Assembly: GCA_036745275.1 (NCBI GenBank)
Contig: DAIOGK010000021.1
Coordinates: forward strand, 1 to 63,499
DNA length: 63,499 nucleotides
Source of the DNA: JAIUNP01 sp020161975
Lineage (GTDB): Bacteria; Pseudomonadota; Alphaproteobacteria; Rhizobiales; Beijerinckiaceae
Reading direction: 5' to 3'
The notes under the pieces are model-generated. The model saw only the letters and a list, made by a program, of their open reading frames with translations, made no database searches and was not told where the DNA came from. The translations under genes were made by a program, and so were the position numbers. Positions 37,544 to 46,431 of this stretch are shown in pieces (the first letter of the stretch is position 1; each line of letters opens with the position of its first letter).

Positions 37544-38385
37544 CCGCTTTTCCTTCCGCGGGAGGCGAGATAGAGGCGCGCCGCGTTGCCGCCGAGAATG
37601 GCGGCGCGCTCGTTGTCAGAACAGGGGGAGAGCAGGGCGAGGCTCGCCGCGCGCCATTCGGCATAGCTTGCGCGCAGCGTCACCACCGGCCAATCGCTGC
37701 CCCAGAGGAGCCGCGCAGGGCCGAAGAGCGCCATGAGGTCGTCGAAAACGGGCGCAAGATCGGCGGGCCGCCAGTCTGCGGCGGCCTCGGTCACAAGGCC
37801 GGAAAGCTTGCACATCACATGAGAATGCTGCGCGACCGCCGCAAGGTCACGCCGCCAGGCGGCAAAGTCGCAACGGGCGATATCAGGTTTTGCCGCGTGA
37901 TCGACGACAACGCTGAGGGTCGGGTGGCGTTCGAGCACGGTCAGCAGCGGTTTGAGATGGCGGGGCAGCACCAACGCATCGAACACAAGCTGATGCGCCG
38001 TCAGCGCCGCGAAGGCAGGTGCGAGATTGTCACGGGTAAGCCACTGATCATCGGCAATATCCTGCACCATCGGGCGAAGGCCGACGAGTAGCGGGTTCCT
38101 GGCCAGCGCGGCGATGCGGGCCGGGGCGTCGGGAGCGGTGAAATCAGCCCAGCCGACAACGCCGGCGACCCAGGGTGTGCGGCCTGCGACGTCGAGAAGG
38201 AAGCGGGTTTCTGCTTCCGTCGGCGCGGCCTGCACCAGGATTGTGCGCGAAATTCCGGCCGTGTCGATCAGCGGTTTGAGATCATCCGGAGTAAAATCGC
38301 GCCACAGCGCAGGGAGTTCCGGCGTCAGCCAGCCATAATCTTTCCGCGCGATGGACCAGAAATGCTGATGGGCATCGATCTGCAT
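37537..38385 (-). CDS. L-fuconolactonase-type amidohydrolase
   Basis: The 282-residue protein is a TIM-barrel amidohydrolase-2. DAHQHFWSIARKDYGWLTPE carries the HxH metal pair, VVDHAAKPD the third histidine, and LLWGSDWPVV the catalytic aspartate. DYGWL after HFW is typical of L-fucono-1,5-lactonases. It would hydrolyse the lactone made by the aldo/keto reductase gene upstream. The ATG at 38385 is chosen over upstream in-frame starts that run into that gene; the genes are one base apart. Confidence 0.85.
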   Translation of the reverse strand: MQIDAHQHFWSIARKDYGWLTPELPALWRDFTPDDLKPLIDTAGISRTILVQAAPTEAETRFLLDVAGRTPWVAGVVGWADFTAPDAPARIAALARNPLLVGLRPMVQDIADDQWLTRDNLAPAFAALTAHQLVFDALVLPRHLKPLLTVLERHPTLSVVVDHAAKPDIARCDFAAWRRDLAAVAQHSHVMCKLSGLVTEAAADWRPADLAPVFDDLMALFGPARLLWGSDWPVVTLRASYAEWRAASLALLSPCSDNERAAILGGNAARLYLASRGRKSGC

Positions 38386-38386
38386 C

Positions 38387-39406
38387 TCAGACCCCGGGAG
38401 TGGGCGCGGCCGGGTTGATGAGGCCGGCGTCCTGCAATTCAGCCCAGAGGGCCGGTGGAACATGGGCGCCGGCCGCCTCGACATTGGCCAGAACCTCAGC
38501 GCGGTTGACCCCGCCCAGCACGACGCTGGTAACGGCAGGATGGGCGAGCGCGAAGGCGAGCGCGGCCACCCGCAGCGGCACGTCGTGTCGCGCACACACA
38601 GTCTCGATGGCGCGGACGCGCGCAAGGATCGGCTCGGATGCAGGTTGGTAATTGTATTTGGCGCCAGGTACCGCGCCAGTGGCGAGAATGCCTGAATTGA
38701 ACACGCCGCCCAGCATCACGCCGATGCGCTTCTCGACCGCCAGCGGCAGGAATTCGTCGAGCGCCGGCTGTTCCAGCAGCGAATAGCGCCCTGCGAGCAG
38801 AACAGCGTCCATATCGGTTTCGCGCGCAAAGAGGGTGCAGATGTCTGCCTCGTTGACGCCGATGCCGATAGCGCTGATGACGCCTTCCGCTCGCAGCGCC
38901 TCCAGCGCGGGATAGGCGCCGTCGAGCGCCTCTCGGATGCGGCGCCCGGCCGCCTCCGGCCCGTGAGTCCAGACATCGACATCGTGGATCAGCGCAATGT
39001 CGATGCGGTCGACGCCGAGCCGCAGCAGCGATTGTTCAAGGCTGCGCTTCACCCCGTCGGCGGAATAATCGAAACGTGCGCCATGCGGCAGCCCGCCGCG
39101 ATAGCCCGAGCCGTCGCCGCGCGGCGCAAAAGGCTCCATCACCCGGCCAACCTTGGTGCTGATGACCGGACGCGGGCCAGACATCCGCCGGAGCGCCGAG
39201 CCGATGCGATGCTCGGCGAGGCCGTGACCGTAGAGCGGCGAAACGTCGATCAAGGTAATGCCGCTTTGAAGGGCTGCGACAATGGCATCGACGGCGGCTG
39301 CCTCGTCGAGAAGCGCGTAGAGATCGCCCAGCGGCGCCGCGCCGAAGCCGAGTGCGCTGACTTCAAGGCCGCTGCGGACAAAGCGTCTGTGGGGCAGGGT
39401 GGTCAT
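38387..39406 (-). CDS. Aldo/keto reductase, L-fucose (D-threo-aldose) 1-dehydrogenase-like
   Basis: The 339-residue protein has the AKR catalytic set: aspartate and tyrosine in LIDVSPLYGHG, lysine in ISTKVGRVM and histidine in ALIHDVDV. GLEVSALGFGAAPLGDLYALLDEA at the N-terminus and GVNEADICTLFARETDMDAVLLAG place it with the D-threo-aldose/L-fucose dehydrogenase and pyridoxal dehydrogenase group. It would oxidise L-fucose to the lactone with NAD(P). The start at 39406 is preferred, one base after the flavin reductase stop. Confidence 0.83.
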   Translation of the reverse strand: MTTLPHRRFVRSGLEVSALGFGAAPLGDLYALLDEAAAVDAIVAALQSGITLIDVSPLYGHGLAEHRIGSALRRMSGPRPVISTKVGRVMEPFAPRGDGSGYRGGLPHGARFDYSADGVKRSLEQSLLRLGVDRIDIALIHDVDVWTHGPEAAGRRIREALDGAYPALEALRAEGVISAIGIGVNEADICTLFARETDMDAVLLAGRYSLLEQPALDEFLPLAVEKRIGVMLGGVFNSGILATGAVPGAKYNYQPASEPILARVRAIETVCARHDVPLRVAALAFALAHPAVTSVVLGGVNRAEVLANVEAAGAHVPPALWAELQDAGLINPAAPTPGV

Positions 39407-39407
39407 C

Positions 39408-39911
39408 CTAGGCCCCGCTTGCAATGCGATAGGCGGCATCGAGATAGATCAGCGGCGCGACGGGATCCTGCACCCGCGCGCGTTCCACAGCGCCGACGAA
39501 TACCGTGTGTGTGCCATGCGACATGAAGGAAACGCGGCGGCAGAAGAGATTGGCCTGGGCATCGGCAAGGTAGATGTGGCCGGGCTCATCCGTTGCCCAG
39601 GTGCCGACATCAAAGCGCAGATCATGCGGCACGGCGCCGGAGAACGCGCGCGAATGCTCCTCCTGCCCGCTATTGAGCACATTGGCGCAAAAAGTGTCTG
39701 CCCGCATCATGATCTCGTGCAGCCGGGTCGAACGGTTGATGCAGACGATCAGCGAGGGAGGCTCCATCGACACGGAGGTGAGCGCGGTCACGGTCATGCC
39801 GTGTTTCCGGTCGCCATCGACGGCGGTGATGATGGAAACGGTGGAAGCCACCCGGCGCATGGCCTGGCGGAATCCTGTGGCCACATCATCGGAGGCGGGC
39901 GCATCGACCAT
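39408..39911 (-). CDS. Flavin reductase-like (FMN-binding split barrel) protein
   Basis: The 167-residue protein has the flavin reductase pattern: RQAMRRVASTVSIITA, GMTVTALTSVSMEPPSLIVCIN, and FVGAVERARV near the end. Members reduce FMN/FAD with NAD(P)H and deliver it to two-component monooxygenases. No oxygenase lies nearby; the gene instead heads the fucose operon, being one base from the next gene, so its electron partner is unclear. Confidence 0.85.
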   Translation of the reverse strand: MVDAPASDDVATGFRQAMRRVASTVSIITAVDGDRKHGMTVTALTSVSMEPPSLIVCINRSTRLHEIMMRADTFCANVLNSGQEEHSRAFSGAVPHDLRFDVGTWATDEPGHIYLADAQANLFCRRVSFMSHGTHTVFVGAVERARVQDPVAPLIYLDAAYRIASGA

Positions 39912-39974
39912 GGTGCCTCCCGGGTCTCGGCTGAGTCGGCCCTATTGTGCGGTGTTCCGCGCGCCGCGCAACGC

Positions 39975-40715
39975 TTAATCGCGATAGGGCGGGGCGGGAA
40001 TGTCGGTATGGGCCTTGCGCAACGCGGCGGACCAGCGCTCGCGAAGGTCGTGGAAATAGTGATCCCCCGCCTCGATGCGGCGATTGACCTCCCAGTCGTC
40101 CCCGCCCGTTCGCAACACGACCATGTCGATCGGCAGGCCAACCGAGAGGTTCGAGCGCATGGTCGAATCCATCGAGATCAGCGCCAGTTTCAGGCAGTCG
40201 TAGAGATCGGCCTTGTAGGACACCGCCCGGTCGAGGATTGGCTTGCCGTACTTGTGCTCGCCGATCTGGAGATAGGGCGTGTCCGGCGTCGCCTCGATGA
40301 AATTGCCGGCCTTGTAGAGCATGAACAGGCGCGGCGCCGAACCCCTGAACTGGCCGCCGACCAGCATCGTCACTTCAAACGAGACGCCGTTGCGTTCGAG
40401 GGCGGCACCATCGCTGGCATGCAACTGGCGCACGGCATGGCCAATGAACTGCGCCGCCTTGAACATCGACGGCTGTTCGATCAGCGTCTCCACCCGGTCG
40501 GTGTCGGGGTTGCGGAACCCCTCGCGCAGCATGGAGATGACCGACTGGCTGATGGCGAGATTGCCGGCGGTCGCTATCGCCATCACCTTCTCGCCCGGCA
40601 CATCGAACAGATGCAGCTTGCGAAAGGTGGCGATGTTGTCGAGGCCGGCGTTGGTTCGCGTATCGGCTGCCATCAACAGCCCGTCCTTCACCAGAACGCC
40701 TACGCCATACGTCAT
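39975..40715 (-). CDS. Anbu proteasome-like peptidase
   Basis: The 246-residue Ntn-hydrolase of the Anbu (ancestral beta-subunit) family starts MTYGVGVLVKDGLLMAADTRTNAG with FRKLHLFDVPGEKV following. After loss of Met1, Thr2 is the expected nucleophile, with Asp and Lys at the proteasome positions. Crystal structures of family members show helical, lock-washer-like assemblies, and the substrate is unknown. It belongs to the cluster with transglutaminase, alpha-E and ATP-grasp genes upstream, but a 146-bp gap suggests it also has its own promoter. Confidence 0.92.
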   Translation of the reverse strand: MTYGVGVLVKDGLLMAADTRTNAGLDNIATFRKLHLFDVPGEKVMAIATAGNLAISQSVISMLREGFRNPDTDRVETLIEQPSMFKAAQFIGHAVRQLHASDGAALERNGVSFEVTMLVGGQFRGSAPRLFMLYKAGNFIEATPDTPYLQIGEHKYGKPILDRAVSYKADLYDCLKLALISMDSTMRSNLSVGLPIDMVVLRTGGDDWEVNRRIEAGDHYFHDLRERWSAALRKAHTDIPAPPYRD

Positions 40716-40861
40716 TGGAATTCCCCTTGCCCGGCCGGCTGCATCGGTATGACAACAAACGGCTTTCGGCGGGCGTCATAACCGCGCGCAACGGTCTAGG
40801 CAATCCGCAGGGCAGTTATACTGAAAGCGGATCGCCGGCTGCGCGGGAGCCCCGGCGTGCT

Positions 40862-41686
40862 TCAGACGTCGAGGATCGTCGGCCCCTGCTTCACCGAAAC
40901 GGACACCATCAGCACTTCGCCATCGCCCCCCATGCGCGCGCCCCGGATCGGCGAGGCCTCACGCGCGTCATGGCCGATGGCGACGCGCACATAGCGATCG
41001 GTGGGGCACACGTCATGGGCCGGATCGAATGCGATCCAGCCAAGCCCGCTCACATGCGCCTCTGCCCAGGCGTGGCCGGCTTCCTGCTCGGTGGTGTCGG
41101 TCCTGAGATAATAGCCGCTGACATAGCGGGCGGGAAAGCCAAGGTGGCGCGCTGCTGCCAGAAACAGATGCGCGAAATCCTGGCAGACGCCTGCGCGCGC
41201 CGCAAAAGCCTGTTCTGCGGTGGTTCCGTGATCGGTATTGCCGGGCGCGAAGGTCATGCTCCGGAACAGCGCGCCATTGATGGCGTGCAGGGTGGCGAGC
41301 CGGTCGCCGCCCTCACCGCTGGCAATGTCGTTGGCAAATTCCGCGATAGCCGCACCGGCATGGGTCAGAATCGTCTCCCGCTGCCAGACGGGAACGGGCA
41401 GACGCTCGATGGTGCCGCTCACAAGGCCGGTGCCCGTGGATGTTTCCACATCGCCCTGGACCGAAATGCGCAACTCTGTCAGCGGACCATCGGCATAGAA
41501 GGTGTGCATCAGGTTGCCGGCTGCATCCTCGTCTTTATCGAGCCGGCAATCGGCGTCGATCTCCACCCGCCACTTGCGAATGAAGAACCCGTCATAACGG
41601 CGTGGCGTCATCCGCAGATGCTGGATGACGGCCCGCGCCGGCTCGGCATAACGGTAGGTGGTCTCGTGGTTGACGGAGAGGCGCAT
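40862..41686 (-). CDS. Transglutaminase-like cysteine peptidase of the Anbu cluster
   Basis: The 274-residue protein has an N-terminal beta domain (MRLSVNHETTYRYAEPARAVIQHLRMTPR) and a transglutaminase core with ARAGVCQDFAHLFLAAARHLG (catalytic cysteine near residue 170), GHAWAEAHV (histidine) and WIAFDPAHD (aspartate). All three catalytic residues are present, so it is probably an active peptidase or amidase. It is 9 bp downstream of the alpha-E gene. Confidence 0.92.
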   Translation of the reverse strand: MRLSVNHETTYRYAEPARAVIQHLRMTPRRYDGFFIRKWRVEIDADCRLDKDEDAAGNLMHTFYADGPLTELRISVQGDVETSTGTGLVSGTIERLPVPVWQRETILTHAGAAIAEFANDIASGEGGDRLATLHAINGALFRSMTFAPGNTDHGTTAEQAFAARAGVCQDFAHLFLAAARHLGFPARYVSGYYLRTDTTEQEAGHAWAEAHVSGLGWIAFDPAHDVCPTDRYVRVAIGHDAREASPIRGARMGGDGEVLMVSVSVKQGPTILDV

Positions 41687-41695
41687 TGTCAGCCC

Positions 41696-42640
41696 CTATT
41701 GCAGGTATTGCTGGCTGATGGCCGCGCCAAGCTCGTTGTTCTTGTCGATGAAGCCGGACAGGAACTCGTGCAGGCCGCTCTGGAACAACTCCTTCGGCTT
41801 GGAATTCTGGAGATTGCCCAGCACCTCGCGGGCCAGCCGCTGGCTGGGGCCGCGCCGACCGTAGTTCTCGGAAAGTTCGTCCAGCACCTCGTTGAGGCGG
41901 GTGTACATCGACAGGAGCGAGCGTGGCTGTTGTGCACTGAGAACCAGAAAATCAGCCACCAGCCATGGCTTCACCGTCTCGCGGTAAACCCAGTGGAATG
42001 CCGTGCGCGCCTCGATGGCGCGGAGGATCGAGGTCCACTGGAAATAGTCGAGACCGCCGCCGATCTGCTCCTTGTCCGGCAGCAGGATGTGGTACTTCAC
42101 ATCAAGGAGCCGGGCGGTATTGTCAGCCCGTTCGATGAAAGTGCCGAGCCGCTGGAACCAGTAATGGTCCGAACGCAGCATCGTGCGATAGGCCGCTCCA
42201 TCGAAATGCAGCGACACTTCCTTGATGAAATTCAGGAACTTGCGCAGGCCGGTTTCATCGAGCCGGCTGAGCTTCAGCTTCTGCACGTCATGCCAGGCAT
42301 CGTTGATCACCACCCACATATGCGTGGTCATGGCGGTGCGCACGGCCCTGGCGTTGGAACGCGCCGTCTCGATGCAGTTCTTGATCGAGGAGGGGTTGTC
42401 CGGATCGGCGACGATATAGGCAATGACGTTCTCGCGCGTCGCCTCGCCATATTTTGCGTGGAAGGCGACATCGCACGCGGCGGTGGCGATGGCGCTCTCC
42501 CATTCGTTGGAAGACCCGGCATAGGCGCTCGGCAGCGAGGCCATTCGGGAGGCGACATCGAGTATGCGCGCAAGGTTCTCGGCGCGTTCGACATAGCGTG
42601 ACAGCCAGAACATGCTGTCTGCGGTACGGCTCAGCATCAT
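41696..42640 (-). CDS. Alpha-E domain protein of the Anbu cluster
   Basis: The 314-residue all-alpha protein begins MLSRTADSMFWLSRYVERAENLARILDVASRM, the diagnostic alpha-E pattern. It also has TARSNARAVRTAMTTHMWVVINDAW and DHYWFQRLGTFIERADNTARLLDVKYH. The domain always occurs beside or fused to the circularly permuted ATP-grasp protein and is thought to be its partner. Spacing is 18 bp after ATP-grasp and 9 bp before the transglutaminase. Confidence 0.92.
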   Translation of the reverse strand: MMLSRTADSMFWLSRYVERAENLARILDVASRMASLPSAYAGSSNEWESAIATAACDVAFHAKYGEATRENVIAYIVADPDNPSSIKNCIETARSNARAVRTAMTTHMWVVINDAWHDVQKLKLSRLDETGLRKFLNFIKEVSLHFDGAAYRTMLRSDHYWFQRLGTFIERADNTARLLDVKYHILLPDKEQIGGGLDYFQWTSILRAIEARTAFHWVYRETVKPWLVADFLVLSAQQPRSLLSMYTRLNEVLDELSENYGRRGPSQRLAREVLGNLQNSKPKELFQSGLHEFLSGFIDKNNELGAAISQQYLQ

Positions 42641-42658
42641 GGGGAAATCTCCGTCCGC

Positions 42659-44080
42659 TTATTCCACAACCCAGGTGTCTTTGGTGCCGCCGCCCTGCGA
42701 CGAGTTGACCACCAGAGACCCTTCCTTCAGTGCCACGCGCGTCAGACCGCCAGGCACCGTGCGCACACCATCCGCGCCCGAAAGCACATAGGGCCGCAGG
42801 TCGACATGGCGGGGGGCCAGCCCGTTCTCGATGTAGCAAGGCACCGTCGAGAGCGCGAGTGTCGGCTGTGCGATGAAACCCTGCGGATCGGCGGCGATTT
42901 TCTTGCCGAATGCTTCGCGTTCAGCCTTGGTCGCGTGCGGGCCGACGAGCATTCCGTATCCGCCCGAGCCGTGCACTTCCTTCACGACCAATTCATCGAG
43001 ATGGGCGAGGACGTATTTCAGCGACTCCGGCTCCCGGCAGCGCCAGGTTGGTACGTTCTTGAGGATCGGCTCCTTGCCGGTGAAGAACTTCACGATGTCG
43101 GGCATGTAGCTGTAGATCGCCTTGTCGTCTGAAACGCCAGTGCCGACTGCATTGGAAATGGTCACATTGCCTGCTCGATAGGCACTCATCAGCCCCGGCA
43201 CGCCCAGCATGGAGGAGGGGTCGAACGCCAGCGGATCGAGGAACTCGTCATCAAGCCGGCGGTAAATGACATCCACCCGCTGCGGCCCTTGCGTGGTGCG
43301 CATGTAAACGACATTCGAGCGGACGAAGAGATCGCGGCCCTCGACAAGCTCAATGCCCATCTTGTCGGCGAGGAAGGAGTGCTCGTAATAGGCCGAATTG
43401 TACTGGCCAGGGGTGAGTAGCACCACGTTCGGCTCGCCCGGCGCGCTGTCTGGGGCCACCGAACGCAGCGTCGTCAACAGGTTGTCGGCGTAATGGTCCA
43501 CCGGTGCGATCCGCATCTGCGAAAACAGCTCGGGGAAGAGGCGCATCATCGCCTCGCGATTCTCCAGCATGTAGGAGACGCCCGAAGGCGTGCGGGCGTT
43601 GTCTTCCAGCACGTAGAATGTGTCGGCATCCACGCGTACGATGTCGATGCCGGCGATATGGACATAGATGTCCTTGGCCGGGCGGATGCGCGTCATTTCC
43701 GGGCGGAAGGACGGGTTGCGCAGCACCAGATCCTCGGGCACCACGCCGGCCTTCACCACTTCGCGGGCGCCGTAGACGTCGCCAATGAACATGTTGAGGG
43801 CATTGACGCGCTGTTCCAGCCCCTCGGACAGGACTTTCCATTCAGGTGAGGTGAGGATACGCGGCACGAGATCGAACGGGATCAGACGCTCGGTCCCCTG
43901 ATCATCGCCATAGACGTTGAAGGTAATTCCGATGCGGCGGAAAAAGTGCTCCGCTTCGGTTCTGCGATTGGCCAGAATGTCTGGGGGAATGCTCTTCAGC
44001 CACTCCGCAAGATGGACATACCCCTCCCGAACCGTTCCGTCGGTCCCGTTCATTTCGTCAAACGTTTGTTCCTTCGCCAT
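42659..44080 (-). CDS. Circularly permuted type-2 ATP-grasp protein of the Anbu cluster
   Basis: The 473-residue protein carries the CP-ATP-grasp pattern: FNVYGDDQGTERLIPFDLVPR, VEDNARTPSGVSYMLENR (written here as VLEDNARTPSG...), DVIYRRLDDEFLDPL and VVKEVHGSGGYGMLVGP. Family members are predicted peptide ligases that join amino acids with ATP. The ATG at 44080 is chosen because a purine-rich ribosome site (AAGGGCGGGAA) precedes it. It is the first gene of the cluster. Confidence 0.92.
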   Translation of the reverse strand: MAKEQTFDEMNGTDGTVREGYVHLAEWLKSIPPDILANRRTEAEHFFRRIGITFNVYGDDQGTERLIPFDLVPRILTSPEWKVLSEGLEQRVNALNMFIGDVYGAREVVKAGVVPEDLVLRNPSFRPEMTRIRPAKDIYVHIAGIDIVRVDADTFYVLEDNARTPSGVSYMLENREAMMRLFPELFSQMRIAPVDHYADNLLTTLRSVAPDSAPGEPNVVLLTPGQYNSAYYEHSFLADKMGIELVEGRDLFVRSNVVYMRTTQGPQRVDVIYRRLDDEFLDPLAFDPSSMLGVPGLMSAYRAGNVTISNAVGTGVSDDKAIYSYMPDIVKFFTGKEPILKNVPTWRCREPESLKYVLAHLDELVVKEVHGSGGYGMLVGPHATKAEREAFGKKIAADPQGFIAQPTLALSTVPCYIENGLAPRHVDLRPYVLSGADGVRTVPGGLTRVALKEGSLVVNSSQGGGTKDTWVVE

Positions 44081-44176
44081 TTCCCGCCCTTGTGATTGCC
44101 CGACTAAGCAACATGACTTTTGCTGGCGAAGCAAGGGATGTTCCAACAGAAAGAAGCTTGGCCTTGGCTGTTGGTA

Positions 44177-45097
44177 TCAGACGCGGGCGCGCGGGTCAGT
44201 GCGGGCAAGACGGGCAAGCAGATAATCGATTTCCGCGCGCGCAACCGGTGACAGCACGCCACCCGGCTTGCGCTGCGCATCGCTGGCGAGGATGCCACGC
44301 CGCATCATCACATACTTGCGCACGGCGAGGCCGACATTGGGCTGCTGCTCATAGCGGAGCAAGGGCAGATGTGCATCGAAGAGGTCATGCGCCGCGTCAC
44401 GGTCGCCGGCCTTGGCGGAAGTCACCACGTCGATCAGCATTTCGGGGAAGGCATAGCCGGTGTTGGAGCCATCGGCCCCACGCTCCATCTCGAAATCGAG
44501 GAAGAGGCCGCCGTTCGCCGTCATGATGGCGAGGGAGCGGAGCGAGCCCTCGGCCTGCCACTTGCGCAGGGTGGAAATCTTCTCAAGGCCCGGCCAGTCC
44601 TCGGCCTTCAGCATGACGCAGGAGGCATGGTCGGAAACGATCTTGCGGATCACCCCCGGTGTCATCTGCACGGTTGTGATCAGCGGATAATCCTGAATGA
44701 CGAAGGGAATATCCTCACCGATCGCCTCGACTGCCTGGGCATAATAGCCGGTGATCGAATCATCCGTGCGCAGGGTGTTGGGCGGGGCGATCATCGCACC
44801 GGCCGCGCCCGCGTCCATTGCCTCGCGCGCCAGCGATCGCATGGCCGCAAACCCCGGCGCCGAGACGCCGACAATGACCGGACGTTCCGCCATCGCCTTG
44901 ATCGAGAGCTTCAGCAGCTTCAACGATTCCTCAGGCTCCAGCTTCGGCGCCTCGCCCATGATGCCGAGCACCGTCAAGCCATTGGCGCCGATATCATGAT
45001 AAAAGCCGAACAGCCGTTCTGCGCTTTGCCAGTCGATCCGGCCATCGGGGTGGAATGGGGTTGGCGCAATGGGGAATACGCCGGTGAACCTGCTCAT
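44177..45097 (-). CDS. Dihydrodipicolinate synthase family aldolase
   Basis: The 306-residue class-I aldolase-like TIM barrel starts SRFTGVFPIAPTPFHPDGRIDW. The Schiff-base lysine lies in CVMLKAEDWPGL, and the tyrosine of IQDYPLITT is the acid-base residue. True DapA carries GTTGE in place of LGIMGEAPKL, so this is a sugar-acid or other 2-oxo-acid aldolase/dehydratase rather than lysine-pathway DapA. It ends a three-gene operon with RraA-like and methyltransferase-like genes, 11 bp apart. Confidence 0.82.
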   Translation of the reverse strand: MSRFTGVFPIAPTPFHPDGRIDWQSAERLFGFYHDIGANGLTVLGIMGEAPKLEPEESLKLLKLSIKAMAERPVIVGVSAPGFAAMRSLAREAMDAGAAGAMIAPPNTLRTDDSITGYYAQAVEAIGEDIPFVIQDYPLITTVQMTPGVIRKIVSDHASCVMLKAEDWPGLEKISTLRKWQAEGSLRSLAIMTANGGLFLDFEMERGADGSNTGYAFPEMLIDVVTSAKAGDRDAAHDLFDAHLPLLRYEQQPNVGLAVRKYVMMRRGILASDAQRKPGGVLSPVARAEIDYLLARLARTDPRARV

Positions 45098-45108
45098 GGG
45101 TGGGCCTC

Positions 45109-45585
45109 TCACAGCCAGCGCCGCACCAGGCGGCAATATCGGTCGAATTCTGCGCCATATTTGGCCCGGAGGATGCGTTCCTCGGGTTCGATCTGAAAGC
45201 GATTGATATAAACGATGAAGAAGACCACCGGCAGCATTCCGACCGGATTGGCCAGCAGCGCCACCTCGGCCCCCAACAGCATCGCAAGCGCAAGATACAT
45301 CGGGTTCCGCGAAAAGCTGTAGATGCCATCGCGAACCAGCGTCGAGGTCTTGGCAGGGTGCTGCGGGTGAATGGTGGTGCGGGCGGTCATGAACTGCCGC
45401 ACGGCGGAAATGCCGAGAATGCCCGCGCTCGCAAGGCACATGCCCGCCGCCGCCCAGTGGATGGTCGTCACCGGCTGCGCATACTGCGGAAAAAGCCGCG
45501 CGAACACGAACACAAGCACGGCGCTGGCCAGCATGGCCAGAAGCGGCGGCACCCTCAGTTCGAGACCTGAAGACTCCTCGCTCAT
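45109..45585 (-). CDS. Isoprenylcysteine carboxyl methyltransferase-like membrane protein
   Basis: The 158-residue protein has four predicted membrane helices and the ICMT/PEMT C-terminal signature: VRDGIYSFSRNPMYLAL followed by EPEERILRAKYGAEFDRYCRLVRRWL. It probably methylates a small lipophilic or carboxyl substrate with SAM. The ATG at 45585 overlaps the RraA-like stop as ATGA, which decides the start over one three codons earlier. Confidence 0.85.
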   Translation of the reverse strand: MSEESSGLELRVPPLLAMLASAVLVFVFARLFPQYAQPVTTIHWAAAGMCLASAGILGISAVRQFMTARTTIHPQHPAKTSTLVRDGIYSFSRNPMYLALAMLLGAEVALLANPVGMLPVVFFIVYINRFQIEPEERILRAKYGAEFDRYCRLVRRWL

Positions 45586-46280
45586 GCCTTCCACTTCTCG
45601 TAGCGCGCCTTGGTCTCGGCGTTCATTGGGTATAGTCCGGGCAGGGCGGCACCCTTGCCAACCTCCTGCATGATCCAGCCTTCCATGCGCTCCTGCTCGA
45701 CGCCATGCTCGACGACATAATCGAGCAAAGCGGCGGGGATCAGCACGGCGCCATCCTTGTCGACGACGATCACGTCATCGGGGAACACGGCAACGCCGCC
45801 ACAGGCAATCGGCTGCTGCCAGGCGACGAAGGTCAGCCCAGCCACGGACGGCGGCGCGGCAACGCCGTTGCACCACACCGGCAGGCCGGTGCCGATCACG
45901 CCCTCGACATCGCGCACAACGCCGTCGGTGATGAGTGCCGTCACCTTGCGCTGCGCCATGCGCGCGCAAAGAATATCGCCGAAAATGCCGGCGTCCGACA
46001 CGCCCATCGCATCCACCACCGCGATGCAGCCTTCCGGCATCGCCTCGATGGCGGCGCGGGTGGAAATGGGCGAACCCCAGCTTTCCGGTGTGGCAAGATC
46101 CTCGCGGGCCGGCACGAAACGCAGCGTAAACGCCCGCCCCACCAGCCGCGGCTGGTTCGGCACAAGGGGTTTCGTGCCGCGAATCCAGACGTTTCGCAGG
46201 CCTTTCTTCAGCAGGATCGTAGTGATCGTCGCGGTGGAAACGCCTTTGAGGGCGGCAATCGTCTCGGCAGGAAGGGACAT
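45582..46280 (-). CDS. RraA-like / 4-hydroxy-4-methyl-2-oxoglutarate aldolase family protein
   Basis: The 232-residue protein has the RraA fold signature: STATITTILLKKGLRN, GSPISTRAAIEAMPEGCIAVVDAMG, KVTALITDGVVRDVEGVIGTGLPVW and VFPDDVIVVDKDGAVLIP. GVVRD and the aspartate after it form the Mg site of HMG/CHA aldolases. Pairing with a DHDPS-family gene suggests aldol chemistry on 2-oxo acids rather than RNase E inhibition (inference). Confidence 0.85.
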   Translation of the reverse strand: MSLPAETIAALKGVSTATITTILLKKGLRNVWIRGTKPLVPNQPRLVGRAFTLRFVPAREDLATPESWGSPISTRAAIEAMPEGCIAVVDAMGVSDAGIFGDILCARMAQRKVTALITDGVVRDVEGVIGTGLPVWCNGVAAPPSVAGLTFVAWQQPIACGGVAVFPDDVIVVDKDGAVLIPAALLDYVVEHGVEQERMEGWIMQEVGKGAALPGLYPMNAETKARYEKWKA

Positions 46281-46431
46281 GATCGATCCGGTGTCAGTGC
46301 AGGATGTCCGACAACCTTATGGCAGATTGTCGCGGACGGAAACTGCCTTCACGCGACTACTGTGGCGCACGACTGGCGCGGCCTGCCGTGTCCCGGTCGG
46401 ATTGCGACGAGCCACATGCGGCCGTGCGCCC

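Noticed and set aside
40715..42601. 628-codon open frame on the plus strand opposite the transglutaminase and alpha-E genes
   Set aside because: Antisense shadow of two confidently identified genes; it spans their boundary and has no family features.
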